27,840 bases of DNA from DATNIC01 sp035604635. GTDB lineage: Bacteria; Vulcanimicrobiota; Vulcanimicrobiia; Vulcanimicrobiales; Vulcanimicrobiaceae. A model generated the notes under the pieces. That model was given only the letters and a program-made list of their open reading frames with translations, did no database searches and was not told where the DNA came from. Location of the stretch: positions 1-27,840 of the forward strand of contig DATNIC010000135.1 of assembly GCA_035604635.1 (NCBI GenBank). Reading direction: 5' to 3'. The translations under genes and the position numbers were made by a program. Shown in pieces: positions 1 through 7,357 of the stretch (position 1 is its first letter; the number at the start of each line of letters is the position of its first letter).

Positions 1-389
1 ACGATGAAACGGCTGTGGACCGTCATTTCGCGATCGCGCAATTCCGCAATACGCACGTTCGTGACAACGTGCGTCGTACGAGAGCGGGGCTCTTCAGCCC
101 AATGATCACCGCCCTGTATCTGTAAGACACGGTTGCGTAGATCGGCTTTCCCTTCATCGAACCAGTTCGCATCGGCGCGTTCGCGCGTATATTCGGAATC
201 GGGGCTATCGAAAGCGACGTTACGCGCAATCGGCATCCAATACCGTACGTCTTCGGCGAGCAGGTCAAGCCACTCATCGAAGCGGCGCTCGTCGAGCAGC
301 TCGACCTCTTTCGTAAAAAAGGCTTCAACCTCGTGTTGGAGCGAGAGTTGGGCGAACAGGGCGTTCTGAGCGTGCGCATCGACGGTCAT
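1..389 (-). CDS. Aromatic-ring-hydroxylating dioxygenase beta (small) subunit, 3' end beyond window
   Basis: I read this by hand from the minus strand. The start ATG (389-387) overlaps the alpha-subunit stop in an ATGA. The visible 129 residues begin MTVDAHAQNALFAQLS and continue with EVEAFFTKEVELLDERRFDEW, LLAEDVRYWMPIARN, DSEYTRERADANWFDEGKA and RTTHVVTNVRI. This is the usual order of the NTF2-fold small subunit: an N-terminal helix, then the DVRYWMP strand, then the RTxHxVTNV strand. The small subunit has no cofactor and is structural in the alpha3beta3 oxygenase. The C-terminal quarter or so lies before base 1. The 4-base overlap with the alpha gene implies translational coupling. The overlapping ORF at 23-379 on the same strand is a frame shadow with arginine/serine-rich, non-family sequence. 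Confidence 0.9.
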   Translation of the reverse strand, partial: MTVDAHAQNALFAQLSLQHEVEAFFTKEVELLDERRFDEWLDLLAEDVRYWMPIARNVAFDSPDSEYTRERADANWFDEGKADLRNRVLQIQGGDHWAEEPRSRTTHVVTNVRIAELRDREMTVHSRFI

Positions 390-1699
390 GCTGACATCAA
401 TTCATTCCAGCGAGCGTAGAATGTACGCTGATTGTGCTCCGACACGCCGGCCGTAACCATCGCGTCTGCGCCGAGCCAGGGCTCGGGCCACGCCCGGCGC
501 GCCTCGTGAAGGTCGAGCTGGTAGTTGAACGGATAGCGCCGCGACGTGCTCCCGCTCGTCCCGCGCTGCGCGGCGCTCCAATTTTCCATGTCATCCTGCT
601 CGGTCATGCCGGACGGCCCCGCGTAGCGCAGGTAAAAGTGCCGCAAGGTATCTTTGACGACTTGCGGCGCGTTGCGCGGGACGAATAGCCAGCGCCAAAC
701 CTCCGTTTGCGAGGCGCTTACCGGTACCCAAATTCCGATCATCGTGCGCCCGCCCGTGTTGTAATGCATGTTGGGAAACACGATGCCGCCGCGACTGAAG
801 AGACGCGCCCGGTCGCCAAGCCGTTTCTGCCGCAACGCGTGGCATTTCCGGTAATATGCGTCGACTTCGGGCACGTTGGCCCACATCGACTCATACTCGT
901 TGAGTTCGTCGTACAGGTTGGCCCGGACCGTGTGACCCCCCGGATGCGCGATGTTGAGAAACTTGAACGGCGCGGTTACCGCGGCATACGGATGCCGCGA
1001 TGCTTTTCCGCTCTTGCTAATGCCGAGGCGGTCGACCGAACGATGACTGAAGTTATGATAGTGATCGCCCGAAAAGTTCTCGGCACCGAACTTCCAGTTG
1101 CACGGCATCTTCCACTTGACGACGCCGCCGACGACCTCGTATCCGTCGTCCTCGCCATCGGGCGCCTGTAACAAATCGCGCAGATAGAACGCCATGTCAC
1201 CAAGGAATTCTGCAAGCGTCGGAGCGGCGGGATCGAACGTCGCCCAGATCGACCCATGGAAGATCTCCGTCCGCGCTTTGATGAGACCCCATTGGCTGCG
1301 GTCGAGCGCCTCGCGGTAGCCTTCGACCAGACGCGGTACACCCGTGAGATTTCCCTCGAGGTCGTAAGACCACGCGTGATAGGAACAGGTGAAACTCGTC
1401 GCATTGCCCGCATCATACCGGCATACCGGCATGCCGCGGTGCCGGCAGCTATTGAGCAAGACGTTGATCGTCCCGCCCTTGTCCCGACTGACGATAACCG
1501 CTTCTTGCCCCACCCGCGAGAGTACGTAGTCTCCGTCGCGTGAGAATTGACTCGTATGACCGACGAACGCCCACGAAGGAGCGAACACGCGTTCCAGTTC
1601 CTTCGCGAAGATTGTTTCGCTCGAAAAGATCTCGCGACTGACCGTTCCCTCGGCAACGTTCACCGGTGGTGCTGCATCGGATTCTGGACGAACAATCAT
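386..1699 (-). CDS. Rieske aromatic-ring-hydroxylating dioxygenase alpha subunit
   Basis: The protein has 437 residues, normal for the family. The Rieske [2Fe-2S] motif is C85-x-H87 (NSCRHRG) and C105-x2-H108 (TCSYHAW). The catalytic domain carries the mononuclear-iron motif in NWKFGAENFSGDHYHNFSH: D212, H215 and H219, with the third ligand probably an Asp of the later EQDDMENW segment. These enzymes add both atoms of O2 to an aromatic ring to give a cis-diol, using electrons from a reductase with or without a ferredoxin; neither is visible here. The beta-subunit gene follows with an ATGA overlap. The divergent neighbour at 1785 encodes a periplasmic binding protein, which fits uptake of an aromatic acid. 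The exact substrate cannot be read from the sequence. Start ATG 1699-1697 has only a weak ribosome site. Confidence 0.92.
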   Translation of the reverse strand: MIVRPESDAAPPVNVAEGTVSREIFSSETIFAKELERVFAPSWAFVGHTSQFSRDGDYVLSRVGQEAVIVSRDKGGTINVLLNSCRHRGMPVCRYDAGNATSFTCSYHAWSYDLEGNLTGVPRLVEGYREALDRSQWGLIKARTEIFHGSIWATFDPAAPTLAEFLGDMAFYLRDLLQAPDGEDDGYEVVGGVVKWKMPCNWKFGAENFSGDHYHNFSHRSVDRLGISKSGKASRHPYAAVTAPFKFLNIAHPGGHTVRANLYDELNEYESMWANVPEVDAYYRKCHALRQKRLGDRARLFSRGGIVFPNMHYNTGGRTMIGIWVPVSASQTEVWRWLFVPRNAPQVVKDTLRHFYLRYAGPSGMTEQDDMENWSAAQRGTSGSTSRRYPFNYQLDLHEARRAWPEPWLGADAMVTAGVSEHNQRTFYARWNELMSA

Positions 1700-1784
1700 C
1701 TACGGCGTGTTCGAGAGGGCTGCGGCGAAACCCCGGTGTAGTGTCGCTATGGCTCCTTAGCATTCGCCTGGACGGGATGCAATA

Positions 1785-2972
1785 TTGTCGATAATGTTTT
1801 TGCGCCGGCTGATCCCGACCGTCGTCGCCGCAGCGTCGCTAGCCGCGCTGGCGCCGGCAGCCCGCGCAGCTGATACCTACGAGATCAACACGATCCTGCC
1901 GCTGAGCGGCAGCATCGCGTTCGTCGGTTCGACTCAGCTGCAAGCGCTCAAAGCGGTGGAGGCTTACGTCAACCGGACCGGCGGGATCCGCGGCCGGCCC
2001 ATCTCCTTTGTCGTGGCGGACGATCAGTCCGACCCGAAGACCGCGCTGCTGCTCGCCCAGCGTTTGATCGCCAAGAACGTGCCGGTCATCCTAGGGCCGT
2101 CGAGTCCGCAGTCTTGCGCCGCGATCGCCCCGCTGATTGCGCAGGACGGTCCGGTCCATTACTGTCTCGCCAACTCCGGCCATCCCCCGACGGGCGGCTA
2201 CGAGTTCTTGACGCTCTTTTCATATGAATCGCTGTTTGCCGTGACCCTGCGGTACGTCCGCGAGCGCGGATTGCGCCAAATCGCCTACATCGTCTCGACG
2301 GACGCGGGCGGGCAGGATGCCGAGCGCGCCCTCCTCGCGGCGGCCGAATTGCGGGAGAACAAGGGCATCCAGATCGTCGCACGCCAGTACTTTGCGCCGG
2401 GCGATATCAGCGCCGCCGCGCAGATGGCGCGGATCAAAGCCGCGAACCCCGACGTCCTGGTCGCATGGTCGACGGGCACGCCGGCAGGCACGCTGTTCCG
2501 CAGCGCGCATGACGCCGGCCTTGACGTGCCCACCATCACCTCGCCGGGAAACCTCAACGCGGCCTTTTTCAGACAATACGGCTCGCTGCTGCCGACGAAT
2601 CTCTATTTTGCAGCCGTGCCCTACTACGCCGGCGACGTGCTGAACAATCGCGCGACGAAGACCGCGATCGCGACCTTGACCGACTCGCTTGCGGCGGTCG
2701 GCGCGAAGCCCGATATGATCGAGATTAGCGCCTGGGATCCGGCGCTGCTGCTCGTCGACGCGTTGCGCAAGCTCGGGCCGGACACGTCGGCCGCAAAGTT
2801 GCGCGCCTACCTGGTCAATCTCAACGGCTGGGTCGGAGTGAACGGGCCCTTCGATTTCCGCGCCTCACCGCAGCGCGGCCTCGGTGTAAACAACATCGTC
2901 ATGGTACGGTGGGATACCCAGCGTAACGCGGGCGTGGCCGTGAGCAAACTCGGCGGCGCGCCGCTCCGATGA
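1785..2972 (+). CDS. Periplasmic branched-chain-amino-acid-type binding protein (Peripla_BP_6), copy 1
   Basis: This is a 395-residue ABC-type solute-binding protein. It has an N-terminal signal peptide (hydrophobic VVAAASLAALAP, cleavage near ARAA-DTYE) and no lipobox, so a soluble periplasmic protein is expected. Family landmarks are INTILPLSGSIAFVG, VNRTGGIRGRPISFVVADDQ, ILGPSSPQSCAAIAP and the late WDPALLLVDALRKLG. Two starts are possible: TTG at 1785, eight bases after GACGGG, or ATG at 1794, which begins directly with the signal peptide; the protein is nearly unchanged. It is a paralogue of the protein at 3516-4706. No permease or ATPase gene is in the window, so it either serves a transporter elsewhere or acts as an orphan receptor. 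Family members bind amino acids but also aromatic acids and other carboxylates. It is followed at 26 bases by a GlcG/HbpS-like gene. Confidence 0.9.
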   Translation: MSIMFLRRLIPTVVAAASLAALAPAARAADTYEINTILPLSGSIAFVGSTQLQALKAVEAYVNRTGGIRGRPISFVVADDQSDPKTALLLAQRLIAKNVPVILGPSSPQSCAAIAPLIAQDGPVHYCLANSGHPPTGGYEFLTLFSYESLFAVTLRYVRERGLRQIAYIVSTDAGGQDAERALLAAAELRENKGIQIVARQYFAPGDISAAAQMARIKAANPDVLVAWSTGTPAGTLFRSAHDAGLDVPTITSPGNLNAAFFRQYGSLLPTNLYFAAVPYYAGDVLNNRATKTAIATLTDSLAAVGAKPDMIEISAWDPALLLVDALRKLGPDTSAAKLRAYLVNLNGWVGVNGPFDFRASPQRGLGVNNIVMVRWDTQRNAGVAVSKLGGAPLR

Positions 2973-2982
2973 TGTGATTCCT

Positions 2983-2990
2983 GAGGAGGA
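2983..2990 (+). promoter_or_regulatory. Strong ribosome binding site for the GlcG/HbpS-like gene
   Basis: GAGGAGGA lies seven bases before ATG 2998. It fixes the start at 2998 rather than at the in-frame upstream codon at 2974. Confidence 0.85.
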
Positions 2991-2997
2991 TCGAACG

Positions 2998-3498
2998 ATG
3001 ACGTTACGCGCTTTTCCGCACCTTGCGGCGGTCGCAGCGTTGGCCACGATGGGATTTGCCGCCGTGCCGGCGCGCGGCGCCGACGTTTTGCCCACGCATC
3101 GCCTCTCGGCAGCACTCGCAACCGACATCGCCATCGACGCGATCGCCGCGTGCGGGAAAATGGGCTATGCGATAACGGCCGCCGTGGTCGACATCGACGG
3201 CGTGCACCAGGCGTTGATTCGCGGCGACGGGGCGGGGATTCACACCGTCCAGGCAGCCCGCGACAAGGCGTTCACGGCAGCGACCTACGGGCGCGCGACG
3301 AGCGCGGTCGGCGAGCAGTACAAGACCAACCCCTCAGCAGTCATCCTAAAAGAGCCCTATTTGATCCCAGGCGACGGCGGCTTGCCGATCAAGATCGGAA
3401 CCGAACTCGTCGGCGCCCTCGGCGTGAGCGGCTCTCCCGGCAAAGACGAGGTCTGCGGGAACGCCGCACTCGACCAGGTCCGCGCGCGCTTGAAGTAA
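2998..3498 (+). CDS. Secreted GlcG/HbpS-like (DUF336) protein, possible heme-binding
   Basis: The protein has 166 residues. A signal peptide (MTLRAFPHLAAVAALATMGF, cleavage near ARGA-D) precedes one GlcG/HbpS (DUF336) domain. Landmarks are the N-terminal helix (LATDIAIDAIAACGKMGYAI), the strand AAVVDIDGVHQALIRGDGA, the helix AARDKAFTAATYGRATS and the end segment GLPIKIGTELVGALGVSGSPG, which is the family signature. Some homologues (HbpS) bind heme and others are of unknown role beside glycolate or aromatic catabolic genes. It probably forms an operon with the binding protein ending at 2972. It carries its own export signal, so it would act in the periplasm, unlike most cytoplasmic GlcG proteins. 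Function beyond the family is not known. Confidence 0.85.
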   Translation: MTLRAFPHLAAVAALATMGFAAVPARGADVLPTHRLSAALATDIAIDAIAACGKMGYAITAAVVDIDGVHQALIRGDGAGIHTVQAARDKAFTAATYGRATSAVGEQYKTNPSAVILKEPYLIPGDGGLPIKIGTELVGALGVSGSPGKDEVCGNAALDQVRARLK

Positions 3499-3515
3499 GC
3501 CCGGCGGAGCGAAGT

Positions 3516-4706
3516 CTAGTTTCCCGCGACCGTACCGCCGCCCTTACTAACGGCCTCCCAGCGTTCGTTGCTCGAGTTCCAGCGCGTGATCACGACCGAG
3601 CTCAGGCCAAGCCCCCGCTGGGGTACCGCGACGAAATCGTATGGACCGTTGATGCCGACCCAACCCTGCAAATTCTCGATGTAGTCGTGCACTTGCGCGG
3701 CGGTTGCAGCCGGGCCAAAACGTCGCAACGCCGAGATGAGGATCATCGCGGGGTCCCAAGCGACCTGATGGGTGAAACCCGGCAGCGGCGCTCCGAGTTT
3801 GGCAAGCGCGCCGTCGAATTCAGCGATCGCGCTTTTCGTCGCCTTGTTGCCCACGAGGTCGGGCGTCAAGCCCGCGACGGCTGGGAACAGCAGCTCCTTC
3901 GGTATGATTCCGCCATACTGTTTCAGCTGCACCAAGCTCATGTTGCCGGCCGACGTGAGGATCGGTATCGTCAAGCCTCCGTCGCTGATCGAGCGTAAGA
4001 TCGTCCCGAACGGCGTCCCGGTCGACCAGGCTATGAGCAACTGGGCAGGCGTTGATTTGACGCGCGTGATTTGAGCGGCGACGCTGATGTCGCTGGGTGC
4101 AAAATGCTCGCGATCGACGACGTCGATGTTCTTGAACTTCTCGAGCGCCTCGTTCATGCCGCGCTCCGCGTCTTGGCCCGTCGCGTCGGTCGAGGTGAGC
4201 GTTGCGATCTTCGTCAGTCCGCGATCACCGAAGTAGCGCAACATCGCAAGGAATTGGTCGGCGCTGGCCGTGCTGCTCGAAAAAAAGTACGAGCCGCGCG
4301 GCGGACGCGCCGCCGGCGAGAGACAGTAGGTGACGATGTCCTTGACCAGCGGGAAGACCGCCGCGCACGTGCCGGCGATCGAGGGACCGATGATAACCGC
4401 CGGATGCTTCGCGGCCACGAGGTTGAAAATCTGGACGCTCACTTGCGGCGCAGTCTGATCGTCGTGGATCACGAACTTGACCGGCCGTCCGCGAATGCCG
4501 CCCGTCCGATTCACGACGCTTTCGAGCCCCGTAAGCGATTCCGACACGTCGTGCCCAACGAACGATCCGCCCCCGGTCAGCGAGATGATCGCGTCGATCT
4601 CGTACGGATCCGCGGCGCTTCCCGAGCGCGGCAGCTCGGCGCATACGAGCGCCAGCACAACCGCAAGGGTCATTCGCATCACAAGCGCGGGGACTCTTCT
4701 CGCCAT
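3516..4706 (-). CDS. Periplasmic branched-chain-amino-acid-type binding protein (Peripla_BP_6), copy 2
   Basis: The protein has 396 residues from ATG 4706, chosen because GGAGGGG (4710-4716) sits just upstream. A longer in-frame start at 4784 would add a non-signal-like leader. The signal peptide is MRMTLAVVLALVCAELP, with cleavage near SAA-DPYE. Landmarks matching copy 1 are YEIDAIISLTGGGSFVG, VNRTGGIRGRPVKFVIHDDQ, IIGPSIAGTCAAVFP, the AWSTGTPFGTILRS segment (copy 1 has AWSTGTPAGTLFRS) and WVGINGPYDFVAVPQRGLG. The two proteins are clear paralogues over their whole length. This gene converges on the GlcG/HbpS-like gene with 17 bases between stops and diverges from the amidohydrolase gene at 4816. 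No transporter membrane or ATPase partner is present. Confidence 0.9.
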   Translation of the reverse strand: MARRVPALVMRMTLAVVLALVCAELPRSGSAADPYEIDAIISLTGGGSFVGHDVSESLTGLESVVNRTGGIRGRPVKFVIHDDQTAPQVSVQIFNLVAAKHPAVIIGPSIAGTCAAVFPLVKDIVTYCLSPAARPPRGSYFFSSSTASADQFLAMLRYFGDRGLTKIATLTSTDATGQDAERGMNEALEKFKNIDVVDREHFAPSDISVAAQITRVKSTPAQLLIAWSTGTPFGTILRSISDGGLTIPILTSAGNMSLVQLKQYGGIIPKELLFPAVAGLTPDLVGNKATKSAIAEFDGALAKLGAPLPGFTHQVAWDPAMILISALRRFGPAATAAQVHDYIENLQGWVGINGPYDFVAVPQRGLGLSSVVITRWNSSNERWEAVSKGGGTVAGN

Positions 4707-4709
4707 GAA

Positions 4710-4716
4710 CCCCTCC
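4710..4716 (-). promoter_or_regulatory. Ribosome binding site deciding the start of binding protein copy 2
   Basis: On the minus strand GGAGGGG is followed by TTC and ATG (4706-4704). This supports the shorter start, directly ahead of the signal peptide. Confidence 0.75.
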
Positions 4717-4815
4717 AGCCGCCGCAGGCGGCGCCCCACGCTACCTTTTTGCCCGGACGCAAGAAGTCCCGGTACCGTTGCCAAAGCCTTCCGGCGTCAA
4801 CAGTTAGGAGCAATC

Positions 4816-5919
4816 ATGGCGATTTTTGACATGGACTCGCACTTGCGGGAACACTACGTCATGGACGAGGCCTTTGCAGTCGGCGGCGAGTTCGCAAAAT
4901 ACCGGCCCGTCCGGCTCAACAACGAAACCGGGTTCAAGGCGAAGTTCGAGCATGGTTTCCAGCCGTGGTCCAGCAGGGCAGTCAAGTCGTTCGACCACGA
5001 CGTCGTCTATGACCCCGACGCGAATTGGCGCGGCGGCGAAATCGCGCGCCGGCAACGCGCGGGCACGGACATGGCGTTCCGGGTCGCCGCCAACGACGCC
5101 GAAGGCATCGACGTGCAGTTCATGTTCCCGACGATGATCTTCATCCCGTGCCTGACCGAAGGACCCCTCGGCGCGGCGGTCGCGAGCGCGTACAACGATT
5201 GGGTGTACAAGCTGGCAAAGGGCTACGAGGAAAAACTCAAGCCTGTCGCCGTGCTGCCGTGGGCGCATCCGGAGTCGATGGTCGCCGAGCTCGAGCGTTG
5301 CGTCAAACAATTAGGTTTTCAGGCAGCCCACGTGATGCCGTACGTCGCGACCCAGAACGTCCAACGAACGATCGACGACGAAGCTTACTATCCGTTCTAC
5401 GAAGCGGCGCAACGCCTCAACGTGCCTTTGATGCTGCACCCGAATTCGCAGGGTGAGCTCATCAACATGTACGACAACTTCTACGCGATGCACGTCCTCG
5501 GGCGGCCGTTCAATTGCACGGCAGGGCTCATTGCGCTGACGATCGGCGGCATCTTTGAGAAGTATCCCGAACTCCGGGTCGCGTTCTTCGAGTGCAGCGC
5601 CGAATGGGTGCTCTACTGGATGCACCGGATGGACGACGATTACCGGAATATGCGGGACGGATTCGCCCCCAAGATCACCAAGATCCCGTCCGCTTACGTC
5701 AAGAAGAACGTCTACGTCACCTGCGAGGCCGACGAACACGATCTCAAATACGCGATCGAAAACTTCAGCGAAGACCGCATCTTAATGGCGTCGGATTATC
5801 CACACTTCGACTCCGAGTATCCGGGGACGGTCAAGGAGCTGCGCGCACGCAACGATCTGACGCCGGTTCAAAAGGAAAAAATCCTCACGCACAACGCCAA
5901 GGAGTTCTTGCGATGTTAA
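4816..5919 (+). CDS. Amidohydrolase family 2 (ACMSD-like) metal-dependent hydrolase or decarboxylase
   Basis: The protein has 367 residues from ATG 4816, with TAGGAG five bases upstream; the frame is open further upstream but that part is antisense to copy 2 of the binding protein. The N-terminal metal site is D5-x-D7-x-H9 (FDMDSHL). Further landmarks are a central MLHPNSQGE with the metal-binding His, FFECSAEWVLYWMHRMDDDYR and the C-terminal MASDYPHFDSEYPG, whose Asp is the usual catalytic/metal residue. Relatives of this TIM-barrel family decarboxylate or hydrolyse aromatic and aminocarboxymuconate compounds. With the Rieske oxygenase nearby, a ring-derived substrate is plausible but is inference. 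The gene overlaps the next one by 7 bases (ATG 5913, TAA 5917-5919), suggesting coupled translation. Confidence 0.9.
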   Translation: MAIFDMDSHLREHYVMDEAFAVGGEFAKYRPVRLNNETGFKAKFEHGFQPWSSRAVKSFDHDVVYDPDANWRGGEIARRQRAGTDMAFRVAANDAEGIDVQFMFPTMIFIPCLTEGPLGAAVASAYNDWVYKLAKGYEEKLKPVAVLPWAHPESMVAELERCVKQLGFQAAHVMPYVATQNVQRTIDDEAYYPFYEAAQRLNVPLMLHPNSQGELINMYDNFYAMHVLGRPFNCTAGLIALTIGGIFEKYPELRVAFFECSAEWVLYWMHRMDDDYRNMRDGFAPKITKIPSAYVKKNVYVTCEADEHDLKYAIENFSEDRILMASDYPHFDSEYPGTVKELRARNDLTPVQKEKILTHNAKEFLRC

Positions 5920-6281
5920 AACTCAGCGCGTTCGTTTTTGCCGCCATTGCGCTTGCAGCGCCCGTCTGCGCAGAGGAGCTCTCAATCGCGCCCGGCGACC
6001 AACCGATCACCGGCCACATCGTCTTGACGAACGGGCCGTCGGCCCTCATCGTGCCGGGGCCGCTCGACGACCTTCGGGTGAACCAGGGAGCGCTCTCCAA
6101 TCCGAACGGCTGGAACGCCCCGCATCTTCCGCCGTTCACCCTCAACATCGCTACGAGCAGCAACACTCCGTTCATCATCCAGCGTCCGTGGTCGAACGTC
6201 TTGCTCGGCGGCCGGCCGTTCACGACCCTCGTCTATCCGCGCGCGACGATCTATAACTTCGGGTTCGGATTCCGCCGCTAG
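5913..6281 (+). CDS. Small secreted protein of unknown function
   Basis: The protein has 122 residues and I do not recognise a family. It has a clear signal peptide (MLKLSAFVFAAIALAAPVCA, cleavage before EELSIAPG) and no further membrane segment. The mature part is about 100 residues, has no cysteine, and is rich in Pro, Asn, Thr and aromatic residues (PHLPPFTLNIATSSNTPFII, TTLVYPRATIYNFGFGFRR), which suggests an all-beta domain. The start is set by ATG 5913 with GGAG at 5901-5904, and it overlaps the amidohydrolase stop by 7 bases. Its TAG stop is half of a CTAG palindrome that also supplies the stop of the convergent gene. The context suggests a periplasmic accessory to the amidohydrolase or the beta-barrel neighbour, but no function can be assigned. 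Confidence 0.75.
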   Translation: MLKLSAFVFAAIALAAPVCAEELSIAPGDQPITGHIVLTNGPSALIVPGPLDDLRVNQGALSNPNGWNAPHLPPFTLNIATSSNTPFIIQRPWSNVLLGGRPFTTLVYPRATIYNFGFGFRR

Positions 6282-7030
6282 CGCTCTTTGGGTCCGAACA
6301 AGAAGCGGACTTCGAACGTCGCCCCGCCGCCGACGTTGCTGTCTACCAATTGGCCGGGGGTGCTGTTGTTGCGGGTGTGATAGCTCAACCCGCGCAGGCC
6401 GATCAGATATTGAATCATCCCGCGCTGCCAGCCGTAGGCTGCCGAATAGTCGACCTCCGCGCCCTGCTCCGGCTTCGTCGGTTCCGGAACGCCGGCATTG
6501 GTGAAGGCGATCAAATTCGCGCGCACGTTCGGATCGATCATGAGGTTCAGCTCGACGAAGTGCTTGTTCGGGAGCGGTAGGGTGGCGCCGGCCCGGTAAA
6601 TCGGCGTCGTCTCACGCGCAAAGTTCGTGTCGCCGTTGCTGCCGTTGAAGTTCGAGAGGTTGACAAGCTGCATCCCGATCCCGAGGTGATAACGCCGATG
6701 CGGATCGAGATCGACCATCAACGTGCCGTTGAGCAGGCTCAACCGTGCCGACGAGCTCCCGAACGCTCCGTTATTGGTCCCGCCGACCGTGACCGGGAAC
6801 GGGATACCCTCGACCTGCAACCAGACGTTGTTGACATGCTGGCGAAACTCGATTGCCGCAACCGGGACGACGCCGTTGACCGCCTGCGGATTGTCCTGGC
6901 CGACGTGCGTCCCGGCCGCGACCGCAGTGAAGACGCCGACTTCGGTTAACGTGTCGGCGGCTGCGGGAGCGGCGCACCATGCACAGAGCAGCAGCGTTAT
7001 AAGAGCCGCATGCCCCGGAGACCTAATCAA
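6278..7030 (-). CDS. Secreted protein, probable outer-membrane beta-barrel, unknown substrate
   Basis: The protein has 250 residues. The start is TTG 7030-7028, supported by a strong ribosome site (AGGAGG, six bases upstream). The signal peptide is ALITLLLCAWCAAPAAA, cleaved before DTLTEV. The rest alternates short hydrophobic/aromatic strands with polar turns (FRQHVNNVWLQVEGIPF, HRRYHLGIGMQLVNLSN, NKHFVELNLMIDP, MIQYLIGLRGLSYHTRN) and ends in a strand (GGGATFEVRFLFGPKER). That pattern suggests a small beta-barrel, but the last residues lack the classical C-terminal Phe. I recognise no named family. It converges with the small secreted protein and shares the CTAG stop palindrome. It could be a porin-like partner for the nearby uptake genes; that is inference. 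Confidence 0.7.
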   Translation of the reverse strand: MIRSPGHAALITLLLCAWCAAPAAADTLTEVGVFTAVAAGTHVGQDNPQAVNGVVPVAAIEFRQHVNNVWLQVEGIPFPVTVGGTNNGAFGSSSARLSLLNGTLMVDLDPHRRYHLGIGMQLVNLSNFNGSNGDTNFARETTPIYRAGATLPLPNKHFVELNLMIDPNVRANLIAFTNAGVPEPTKPEQGAEVDYSAAYGWQRGMIQYLIGLRGLSYHTRNNSTPGQLVDSNVGGGATFEVRFLFGPKER

Positions 7031-7034
7031 AGCG

Positions 7035-7044
7035 CCCCTCCTTC
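7035..7044 (-). promoter_or_regulatory. Strong ribosome binding site supporting a TTG start
   Basis: GAAGGAGGGG on the minus strand stands just before TTG 7030. There is no ATG before the signal peptide, so this site decides the TTG start. Confidence 0.8.
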
Positions 7045-7105
7045 GGGCCCCGGTTTATCGGCCAAGACGGACTTTCCCTCGACGCGGAGAACAGGCGCTG
7101 GTCGC

Positions 7106-7178
7106 GGGGGCATAGCTCAGTTGGTAGAGCATCACGCTGGCAGCGTGAGGGTCAGGAGTTCGAGTCTCCTTGCCTCCA
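7106..7178 (+). tRNA. tRNA-Ala, anticodon GGC
   Basis: A full cloverleaf can be folded by eye. The acceptor GGGGGCA pairs with TGCCTCC (one G-T pair). The D stem is GCTC/GAGC, and the anticodon stem TCACG/CGTGA encloses the loop CTGGCAG with anticodon GGC, reading GCC alanine codons. The T arm is AGGAG-TTCGAGT-CTCCT and the discriminator base is A. The 3' CCA is not encoded. It is unlinked to other tRNAs in this window and lies about 180 bases upstream of rnpB. Confidence 0.97.
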
Positions 7179-7212
7179 GTTGTAGGGCGCTACGGGCCGA
7201 GCCCTCCGCGCC

Positions 7213-7231
7213 CCCCAAGCAGAGCTTGGGG
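7213..7231. repeat. Perfect 8-bp hairpin after tRNA-Ala
   Basis: CCCCAAGC, a loop AGA, then GCTTGGGG. It lies 35 bases after the tRNA. No T-tract follows (CCCCCAAAC), so it is not a classical intrinsic terminator, but it could block 3' exonucleases or mark the end of the tRNA transcript. Confidence 0.6.
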
Positions 7232-7242
7232 CCCCCAAACCG

Positions 7243-7292
7243 TAGGGGCGCTCACGATGTTCGTAACGCGCGATTCCCCGTGGGCGCCCCTA
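7243..7292. repeat. 14-bp imperfect inverted repeat between tRNA-Ala and rnpB
   Basis: TAGGGGCGCTCACG (7243-7256) pairs with CGTGGGCGCCCCTA (7279-7292), with a single T-G wobble and a 22-base loop. It lies upstream of the rnpB promoter in a stretch without a convincing gene. Role unknown; it may be a dispersed intergenic repeat or a terminator-like barrier. Confidence 0.55.
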
Positions 7293-7341
7293 AACAACAT
7301 GGTGCTGGAGGTTGTGGCTGGTGCTGGGGATTGTTGATTTA

Positions 7342-7350
7342 TGCTATACT
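7342..7350 (+). promoter_or_regulatory. Extended -10 promoter of rnpB
   Basis: TGC directly before TATACT (7345-7350) makes a TGn extended -10 element. The expected start point, about seven bases downstream, is 7357-7358, exactly where the 5' strand of RNase P helix P1 begins. No good -35 element is seen at 17 bases, which extended -10 promoters tolerate. Confidence 0.7.
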
Positions 7351-7357
7351 CGCCATC

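Noticed and set aside
3150..3998. 282-residue open frame on the plus strand
   Set aside because: It starts inside the GlcG/HbpS-like gene in another frame and ends antisense to binding protein copy 2. The product is Arg/Asp-rich without any family pattern, as expected from GC-rich shadow frames.
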